From the NCBI GenBank assembly GCA_027577415.1, contig JANBQS010000700.1:1-13287 (forward strand): 13,287 nt of DNA. Reading direction: 5' to 3'. This DNA comes from Coemansia sp. RSA 922. Taxonomy: Eukaryota > Kickxellomycota > Kickxellomycetes > Kickxellales > Kickxellaceae. The notes under the pieces are model-generated. The model was not told where the DNA came from and searched no databases. It saw nothing but the letters and a program-made list of their open reading frames with translations. The translations under genes and the position numbers were made by a program. Positions 8,790 through 13,287 of this stretch are shown piece after piece. The number at the start of each line of letters is the position of its first letter. Position 1 is the first letter of the stretch.

Positions 8790-8802
8790 GCGCGCGCGCG
8801 CG
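8790..8802. repeat. Alternating GC dinucleotide run
   Basis: Thirteen bases of strictly alternating G and C sit inside an otherwise A-rich intergenic region. Such runs can adopt Z-DNA under negative supercoiling. It is short, so any role is speculative. Confidence 0.7.
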
Positions 8803-8939
8803 ATGAAGGTAGTGATGTGCAAAATACAAAGAATATAAATGTAAAAAAATGAAATGTAAAAAAAAAGGCAGCAAGAAGGGGAAAAATAAAAAAAATTAAA
8901 AAGTTGCAAATATTTGCTGACCGTACTTTAACGAAGAAG

Positions 8940-8953
8940 AAAAAAAAAAAAAA
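8940..8953 (+). repeat. Homopolymer tract of 14 A
   Basis: An uninterrupted run of 14 adenines about 150 bp upstream of the SWC4 start. Poly(dA:dT) tracts resist nucleosome wrapping and are common in fungal promoters. Its length is also prone to sequencing error. Confidence 0.7.
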
Positions 8954-9021
8954 CAAGCCTGGGCAATCGCCAAAAAATTTTCCATACTTGTCGCTTTTGC
9001 TGTGATGCGATTATCTGTTTT

Positions 9022-9041
9022 TACGTGATTTGGCCACGTCA
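9022..9041. promoter_or_regulatory. Paired ACGT-core sites upstream of SWC4
   Basis: TACGTGA (9022-9028) and CACGTCA (9035-9041) are 6 bp apart, 63-82 bp before the SWC4 start codon. The second reads TGACGTG on the minus strand, a bZIP/CRE-like half site; the first resembles an E-box-like or bZIP core. This is a motif match only. Confidence 0.3.
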
Positions 9042-9103
9042 TTTTCTACCACTTTTCTTTCTTCAAAATCCTGCTAGCATTGTATTTTTTTTCTTTCCTT
9101 ATC

Positions 9104-10822
9104 ATGGGCCCAAAGACTAAGCAAAAGGTGCCTGGCATGAGCCGAGAACTCACCTCGCTCTACCTTGAAAACCAGGCTATTCCAGTGCCGCTAGACTTGT
9201 TCCAGGCCAAGCCAAAGTTTGGCAGCAAGGCTGAGCGGTGGGTATGGCGCGGATTCAAGAGCAGCGCACGTGGTGACAGCGACAGCTTGGTACTGTACCA
9301 TTGGGCCAAAGCCAGCGAGCAGTACAACGACTACTATTACGCCCGGTACAACGCCCGCGCAAAACCATGCCAGTACACAGACGAGGAGTATAGCAAGTGC
9401 ATTGAGCCGCTGAACAATGACTGGACGCGTGTAGAGACCGACTACTTGCTGCACCTCTGCCAATTGCTGGACCTGCGCTTTATAGTAGTACACGACAGAT
9501 ACTACACACACCCCGATTGTCCTCTGGCCAGCGTTGTGCCAGATCGTACGCTGGAAGACATTAAGGACCGCTACTATGCTGTCTGCCGCGCGTTAACACA
9601 GCTTCGCTCGGGCGAGGACTCTGGTGACCCCGATGACCTTCCGCTGCAAGCCACAAATAAGCTGGCGGACGATCTGGCACTGCTCAGGTTTGACAAGTCT
9701 AAAGAGCGCGAACGCAAGCAATATCTCGAAGCACTGTTTACACGATCCAAAGACGAGATTGAGGAAGAGGAAATACTTATCGCCGAGGCGCGCCGCATCG
9801 AGGCCAACGAGCGGAGACTGGTTCACGAGCGAGAGATGTTGCTGCAGTCTCACGCGCTGTTTGAAGAAGCACCCAGCACGGCCACAGTATCGACGGTCAA
9901 TGTGCAGTTTGCACAGGCCTCTGAGCCGCCCCAGGCGCTGCCTACTGGAGAAGTTATTCCAAAGGTACGCAAGGGCGCGCCAGACACAGCAGCCGACGGG
10001 ACAACGGCTGGTAGCCTTCGCACACCAAAGAAGCAAAAGTCGGCTCATGGCATATCAGTCGCGTCGGTATCAGGCGGAATGTCAATGCCAAAGGTAAAGG
10101 CCGCCAGTGTCGCTAATAGAGCCCAAAGCACAACGCCAGCACCGCTTGCATCTGCCAAAATGCTTAGCCCAGGGCCAAGCGAATCCTCTGTGCGGCGATC
10201 GGTATCGCCAATGCGCGCTGGCTCGGTGGGCATGAAGTTGGACCATGGCGACGAACCTGCACAGTTTGGGCCTGTGTCGTTTGCTACGGAGGAGCATCTT
10301 GTCAGTGCCGTGATCGTCCAAGTCGATACGCCAGACATTGGCACAATCACAGTGGCGCAGCGCGACACAAGGCTCGGCCCAGGCGTGTTCTTGCGCTCGG
10401 ACAAGCTGCACCCCCTTCCCAAGAACAAGCTCGACTCGGTTAAACAGTTCATGAGCCAGCTGTCACTAAACAGTCCCAATACCATCTGGCCGCGACCGGT
10501 TATGTCTACTGCCGCCGTGTGCGACCGATTCGATAGTCTGCAGTCGACTATCATACCTCTGCTGGAGTACAAGAAAACTGCCGACAAGCTGGAGACCGAG
10601 GTTCAAGTTCTCCGGGCACGCAAGCGCATGCTAGTCAACAGCATGGGCGAGGCCAAGGCCGAACAAATCCTGAGCGAGCTGCCGCCATTCGACCCCTCAA
10701 AGGTCGTTCTGACACGCGCTGCCTCGCCCACGGCAAGCGAGACATCGATGTTGCCGCCAACACCAACCAACCGTCACCACCGCAAGGGCAGCACCGCCAG
10801 CGCTACTCGTAAAAAGGCCTAA
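9104..10822 (+). CDS. SWC4: Swc4/DMAP1-like subunit of SWR1 and NuA4 complexes
   Basis: Predicted protein of 572 residues, intronless. The ATG at 9104 has A at -3 and G at +4; an in-frame TTG 24 nt upstream would only add a Phe-rich leader. The N-terminus has the conserved family block (KFGSKAERWVWRGFKSSAR, about 38-56). The SANT/Myb-like DMAP1 domain covers about 90-164, with YTDEEY, then WTRVETDYLLHLCQLLDLRF, HDRY and IKDRYYAVCRAL. An acidic and charged helix (about 195-250) follows, then a Ser/Pro/Ala-rich disordered linker (about 255-390). The conserved C-terminal part (about 424-515) starts GVFLRSDKLHPLP and ends in a coiled coil. The tail is basic and Ser-rich. In yeast, Swc4 is shared by the SWR1 H2A.Z-deposition remodeller and the NuA4 acetyltransferase, acts in the nucleus, and is essential. 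Length is somewhat above the yeast protein (about 476 residues), mostly in the linker. Confidence 0.95.
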   Translation: MGPKTKQKVPGMSRELTSLYLENQAIPVPLDLFQAKPKFGSKAERWVWRGFKSSARGDSDSLVLYHWAKASEQYNDYYYARYNARAKPCQYTDEEYSKCIEPLNNDWTRVETDYLLHLCQLLDLRFIVVHDRYYTHPDCPLASVVPDRTLEDIKDRYYAVCRALTQLRSGEDSGDPDDLPLQATNKLADDLALLRFDKSKERERKQYLEALFTRSKDEIEEEEILIAEARRIEANERRLVHEREMLLQSHALFEEAPSTATVSTVNVQFAQASEPPQALPTGEVIPKVRKGAPDTAADGTTAGSLRTPKKQKSAHGISVASVSGGMSMPKVKAASVANRAQSTTPAPLASAKMLSPGPSESSVRRSVSPMRAGSVGMKLDHGDEPAQFGPVSFATEEHLVSAVIVQVDTPDIGTITVAQRDTRLGPGVFLRSDKLHPLPKNKLDSVKQFMSQLSLNSPNTIWPRPVMSTAAVCDRFDSLQSTIIPLLEYKKTADKLETEVQVLRARKRMLVNSMGEAKAEQILSELPPFDPSKVVLTRAASPTASETSMLPPTPTNRHHRKGSTASATRKKA

Positions 10823-11017
10823 AACCATTTATTTTGTAAATTTAATGCACATGGTCCAGTTTGAATACCACATGTGAACACCCGCATTGATTTGATACTC
10901 GAAGATCATAAGTTTGCTTATCGTAAGATTTGCTTAGAACAGAGAACTCTATTAGGGAATTGTAAGCTGGCGTAGGATATAGTGTACAAGAGAGAGTTAA
11001 GAGATAAGAGGGTTCAT
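10823..11017. other. Convergent 3' gap between SWC4 and the UPS2-like gene
   Basis: The 195-bp gap must hold both transcript ends. The plus strand has an AT-rich segment straight after the SWC4 stop, without a canonical AATAAA. On the minus strand an AATAAA lies near 10833, which is far from the UPS2 stop, so the two transcripts may overlap. A direct repeat TTTGCTTA occurs at 10913-10920 and 10929-10936, with a small inverted repeat CTTA-TCG-TAAG at 10917-10927. Confidence 0.4.
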
Positions 11018-11575
11018 TTAGTCGGAGGCAGTCTGAGCCATGGGCATCGTCATGGCCTGGCGCTCGGCCAGGATCTTGGAGACGACTTGCTCAAGGCCCA
11101 GCTTGCCAATGTGAGCGTTGTCCTGGAAGCGGTTCCAGCAAATGTCCTCAATCTTGTTCGCAAAGCGGCAGAGGGCGCCGCTGGCCTTGAGCTGGGCCGA
11201 CTGAGTAAACAGCGTGTGCTTTGGGTTTTCGGGATCTGGCGTGTATGTGATGTACTCGCCGACAGATAGCAAATTGCTGTAGGTCATGTTTTGGCTCTGC
11301 ATGACTAGCGTTTGCTTGCGTGGGTCAACCTCGGAATACTCGAGCACGTAGGAGGTGTCGCCGCCAAAAATCTTTCTCACCAGCATGGGCACGTTCTGGC
11401 GCACCATGATAAGGCGCTCGGTGCGCAAGACGCCCGTGACGGGGTCGACGTCTTGGTTAAGAATCTCAACGTGGCGCACATGCGGCGTCTGTTCGTTCGG
11501 GTACTTGCGCCAGTTCGCCAAGCTGACTGTCTCCCAGTCGTGCTTGAATACGTGCGTGGCCTCGAACAGTCTCAT
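11018..11575 (-). CDS. UPS2: Ups2/SLMO (PRELI/MSF1 family) phospholipid transfer protein
   Basis: Predicted protein of 185 residues. The whole length is one PRELI/MSF1 domain (about 1-170) with a short Met/Ala-rich tail. It starts MRLFEATHVFKHDW and has the family block NWRKYPNE at about 22-29. Further family features are TERLI with VRQNVP in mid-protein and a C-terminal helix with KIEDICWNRFQDNA. The close match to Ups2 (NWKKYPNE, TERLITVKQGVP, and similar, from memory) against Ups1 (FFNRYPNP) places it in the Ups2/Ups3/SLMO branch. Members pair with Mdm35/TRIAP1 in the mitochondrial intermembrane space and carry phosphatidylserine to the inner membrane for conversion to phosphatidylethanolamine. 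The ATG at 11575 gives the expected family start. Upstream reading stays open for ten codons to a probable splice acceptor, so a spliced leader is likely. The gene is head-to-head with BAG1. Confidence 0.93.
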   Translation of the reverse strand: MRLFEATHVFKHDWETVSLANWRKYPNEQTPHVRHVEILNQDVDPVTGVLRTERLIMVRQNVPMLVRKIFGGDTSYVLEYSEVDPRKQTLVMQSQNMTYSNLLSVGEYITYTPDPENPKHTLFTQSAQLKASGALCRFANKIEDICWNRFQDNAHIGKLGLEQVVSKILAERQAMTMPMAQTASD

Positions 11576-11607
11576 TCCTTGAGTATATATGCTAGTGAGT
11601 CTGGCAG

Positions 11608-11781
11608 CTAAAAAAAAAGGTCAGCAGCCAACCCAAAAAGGATAAGAAAGAAAGAAAGAAATATAAGCGCAACGTGGCAGAGAGAGAGAACCGAATTTAA
11701 AGAGGCGAAGAAAGAAGGAAAGAGAGAGAAAGCAAACGCCAAAGCCCAAGACATCTAATGATGAGAAATTTGCATGCTCAC
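11608..11781 (-). other. Probable intron in the 5' leader of the UPS2-like gene
   Basis: On the minus strand a GTGAGC donor preceded by AAG (11781-11776) is followed 174 nt later by a CTGAC branch-like site (11624-11620), a run of nine T and an AG at 11609-11608. Exon sequence then runs 32 nt to the UPS2 ATG. A second acceptor-like signal (CTAAC, eight T, AG) ends at 11836, which would make 11835-11782 a 54-nt leader exon. I found no convincing donor further upstream. Confidence 0.4.
11641..11735. repeat. Purine-rich (GAAA and GA) microsatellite tract
   Basis: The plus strand carries GAAA units at 11644-11661, GA units around 11679-11689, and mixed GAAAGA near 11707-11731. On the UPS2 coding strand this is a CT-rich tract, which sits inside the proposed leader intron and may serve as a promoter or splicing pyrimidine tract. 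Confidence 0.65.
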
Positions 11782-11792
11782 CTTCCCCCCAA

Positions 11793-11804
11793 CGCAAATT
11801 TGCG
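11793..11804. repeat. Perfect 12-bp palindrome CGCAAATTTGCG
   Basis: A perfect two-fold symmetric site. A related copy, AAATTTGCAT, lies about 30 bp to the left at 11766-11775. Such sites often bind dimeric regulators, but I cannot name one. Confidence 0.5.
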
Positions 11805-12155
11805 CGACCCCAAGTTCCGCCCCTGCCCCGGCCCCCTAAAAAAAATACTGTGTTAGGCCCAATGCGCGCATATACGCCAATGGGAGGAGCCGTTGACAGC
11901 AGATCAGTCATGTTCGAACTGCTGCGCGCACAGCCCGTTCTGATATATGGCCTGAGCACGGAAAAAGGTCAGGGAGTAGGCGTGGTGGATATGCACGATC
12001 CCCACTTCTTGCTTCTCTGCATTCTTTTTTTAAACAGCAACAATTTACTCTCGTCTCTTTGTATTCTTTGCCGCCGCTTTGACATCTCGCACATTTTTAT
12101 ACACTTGCGATTGCGCACAAAATCGATTTGCTCCCTCGCGCAAAAGGACAAGTCT

Positions 12156-12165
12156 CGAATATTCC
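12156..12165. promoter_or_regulatory. Heat-shock-element-like site upstream of BAG1
   Basis: The bases cGAAtaTTCc fit the nGAAnnTTCn inverted pair bound by Hsf1. A further nTTCn unit lies one 5-bp step beyond the next position (12171-12175), as in gapped elements. The site is about 100 bp before the BAG1 start codon, and the gene encodes an Hsp70 co-chaperone, which makes heat-shock control plausible. Only two adjacent perfect units are present. Confidence 0.4.
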
Positions 12166-12262
12166 GCTCGATTCAGCGCTCCCTCTCGTCCTTTTAGGAC
12201 GAATCCTGCCTGCCTTTTGCTCAAATTCTCTGCCAACTGCGGCCGCCACGAAAAAAGGCAAA

Positions 12263-13038
12263 ATGACCGCGCCGCCTCTGGTTTTACAGTGGGGCCGTGA
12301 GCGGTACATGCTCAAGTATGACGACGAAGACTTGCGCGACACAACTCTTGGTCAATTCAAGGAGGTCTGCCGCGAAGTCACAGGCGTCCCCAGCAATGGA
12401 ATGAAGCTCATATTCAGCGGAGGTAAGAACTGACTGCTTGTTTTTTATTTGCGGGCTATTCGTATGCGCGAACTGCAAAAAAAATATCCGCTAGTTACTA
12501 AACCATCCATGACCATTAAGCGTTAAACTTTGTAGCGACGATGAAGGACGATGCGTCACCGCTGGCGTACTACAGCATCTACCCTGGTGCTACAATAAAG
12601 TTGATCGGTAGGAAGGAGGGCGCCGAGAAGGGCGTGCCAGCTACCAAGGAGGAGCGCGAAGAAAACGCACTTATCCACAAGATCGACGACATTGCCAACG
12701 AAGCCACCGACATTCTGTCCTCACGCATGCAAGCATATCTAGCCGACGCACAGCTCTACATGGATCAGTTCCTATCCGGAGCTATGGATGGCTTGGATGC
12801 CGACGCCTTGTCCGAGATCAAGGCCACTGAGCGCAAAAAGCTGAATGACGCCTATATGTTTATCAACGAGACCCTGATGCAGGCCCTTTTAAAGATCGAT
12901 GGCATCCAGTGCACGCCTGAGGCTGAAAAGGCTCGCCAGCGGAGAAGACAGGCCGTCAGACTACTGCAGTCATGGATGGACCAGATGGACCGCAAGAGGG
13001 AAAGCGTCAAGCAGGCTGAAGTAACCATTTCCCAGTAG
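12263..13038 (+). CDS. BAG1: BAG1-like Hsp70 nucleotide-exchange factor (spliced)
   Basis: Two exons, 12263-12422 and 12536-13038, encode 220 residues. The ATG at 12263 has A at -3. Residues about 5-80 form a ubiquitin-like domain with WGRERY, LGQFKEV and, across the splice, IFSGATMKDD to TIKLIGRK. A charged linker follows, then a BAG domain at about 98-205. The four residues I recall as contacting Hsp70 in human BAG1 (Glu212, Asp222, Arg237, Gln245) have exact counterparts with the same spacing here: Glu165, Asp175, Arg190 and Gln198. The protein should open the Hsp70 nucleotide-binding domain to release ADP, while the ubiquitin-like part may dock on the proteasome, as for S. pombe Bag101. 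There is no membrane segment, so it is a soluble form and not Snl1-like. It is divergent from UPS2 and has a heat-shock-like site upstream. Confidence 0.92.
12423..12535 (+). other. Spliceosomal intron in BAG1
   Basis: A 113-nt phase 1 intron with a GTAAGA donor, a TTACTAAAC branch-like site at 12495-12503 and a TAG acceptor at 12533-12535. It cuts the ubiquitin-like domain; splicing restores the reading frame between IFSG and ATMKDD. If retained, translation would end within two codons after the donor, giving a peptide of about 56 residues. Confidence 0.85.
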
Positions 13039-13170
13039 ATGAAATATGTTACGAGGTCTTTTAACTCTCTTTTCACTTGCGCTCTATAAATTCTTGGTTT
13101 TGTACTCTTTTTTCCTGCACTCATCTTTGACAAACATTAGACCTGGAGGGGAAAGAAAAGACGATTAAAA

Positions 13171-13180
13171 AATAAATAAA
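13171..13180 (+). terminator. Overlapping AATAAA polyadenylation signals after BAG1
   Basis: Two overlapping AATAAA hexamers occur about 133 nt past the BAG1 stop codon, a reasonable position for the end of its transcript. Another AATAAA lies near 13208. Confidence 0.45.
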
Positions 13181-13229
13181 CATGGTTTGAGCCCAGCGGC
13201 AGATAAAAATAAAACCGCCTACTCTCTCT

Positions 13230-13287
13230 TTACCGTGGATTTGCTGCGGCAAAGACCAGGTCCGATCCGTGCTCTGAGGTTTCTAAT
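13230..13287 (-). CDS. Possible 3' end of a gene cut by the right edge
   Basis: On the minus strand the last 58 nt read in frame as a short tail ending SDLVFAAANPR and a TAA stop at 13232-13230. A second frame is also open (ending in KSTVKRE) and stops at 13221-13219 with a TAG. Either would give a gene converging on BAG1. The stretch is too short to judge by codon use, and it may be noncoding. Confidence 0.25.
   Translation of the reverse strand, partial: LETSEHGSDLVFAAANPR

Larger units (their letters stand above)
8637..9103. promoter_or_regulatory. AT-rich divergent promoter between the coiled-coil gene and SWC4
   Basis: This 467-bp gap holds no plausible gene. It is strikingly A-rich on the plus strand from about 8755 to 8955, with runs such as AAAAAAA and one 14-A tract. 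It then becomes T-rich just before the SWC4 start (9044-9102). An alternating CG run lies near 8790 and a pair of ACGT-core sites lies at 9022-9041. Long poly(A) tracts of this sort usually mark nucleosome-depleted promoters in fungi. Which elements serve which gene is not shown. Confidence 0.6.
11576..12262. promoter_or_regulatory. 687-bp divergent region between UPS2 and BAG1 genes
   Basis: Both promoters and 5' leaders lie here. From the UPS2 side it holds a poly(A)/poly(T) tract, a purine-rich tract (11641-11735), a palindrome (11793-11804), a strongly G/C-skewed stretch (11781-11836) and an AT-rich stretch toward BAG1. Small open frames exist on both strands between 11850 and 12010. The plus-strand one reads RSVMFELLRAQPVLIYGLST and has GC-rich third positions, but neither strand gives a recognisable protein. 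TATA-like stretches occur at 11942-11948 and 12098-12103. I see no tRNA fold: the GTTCGAAC at 11912-11919 lacks a matching stem. Confidence 0.5.

Noticed and set aside
9593..10048. 151-codon minus-strand open frame with several Cys
   Set aside because: It is antisense to SWC4; the cysteines do not form a zinc-binding pattern and the true gene is certain.
11911..11920. GTTCGAAC resembling a tRNA T-loop or B box
   Set aside because: The bases on either side do not form the five-pair stem, and no anticodon or acceptor arm is present on either strand.
1..13287. Defence island, biosynthetic cluster, transposon or CRISPR
   Set aside because: All well-supported genes are conserved housekeeping families with separate promoters. 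No transposase, terminal repeats, or regularly spaced repeats were seen.

Overview
The window looks like nuclear DNA from a fungus, most likely an early-diverging one. A Coemansia-like member of Kickxellomycotina is my guess, from gene style and not from a database match. The evidence is a set of eukaryotic and largely fungal families (Yme2/RNA12, Tcd1/Tcd2, Swc4/DMAP1, Ups2/SLMO, BAG1). Open reading frames are mostly intronless, spliceosomal introns are few (GTAAGA, GTAAGT and GTGAGC donors, CTAAC or CTGAC branch-point-like sites), and AT-rich tracts fill the intergenic gaps. I saw no rRNA, tRNA, transposon, CRISPR array or bacterial-type operon.

Layout from left to right: (1) the 5' part of an unrecognised minus-strand gene, start codon at 733, probably two introns, running off the left edge; (2) a minus-strand YME2-like gene (911-3823); (3) a short divergent promoter (3824-4046); (4) a plus-strand TCD1/TCD2-like tRNA ct6A dehydratase gene (4047-5462); (5) a minus-strand gene for a 1037-residue coiled-coil protein (5523-8636), converging on TCD with only 60 bp between the stop codons; (6) an AT-rich divergent promoter (8637-9103); (7) plus-strand SWC4 (9104-10822); (8) a convergent gap and minus-strand UPS2/SLMO-like gene (11018-11575); (9) a 687-bp divergent region with a purine-rich tract, a GC-rich segment, probable splice signals for a UPS2 leader intron, and a heat-shock-element-like site; (10) a plus-strand BAG1-like co-chaperone gene with one intron (12263-13038); (11) a possible minus-strand 3' end at the right edge.

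The genes do not form one pathway. Three encode proteins expected at mitochondria: Yme2 in the inner membrane, Tcd in the outer membrane, and Ups2 in the intermembrane space moving phosphatidylserine. Two are nuclear or probably nuclear: Swc4 in SWR1 and NuA4, and the coiled-coil protein, whose C-terminal domain resembles metazoan ICE1 as I remember it. BAG1 is an Hsp70 nucleotide-exchange factor. Genes are paired head-to-head (YME2/TCD, coiled-coil/SWC4, UPS2/BAG1) and tail-to-tail (TCD/coiled-coil, SWC4/UPS2), as in a compact fungal genome.

The most interesting items are the possible fungal ICE1-like protein, the heat-shock-element-like site in front of the co-chaperone gene, and the unexplained spliced or structured region between UPS2 and BAG1. 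I found no convincing new multi-gene system. Several genes have in-frame TTG codons upstream, but an ATG in good context gives the expected family N-terminus, so I used the ATG starts.
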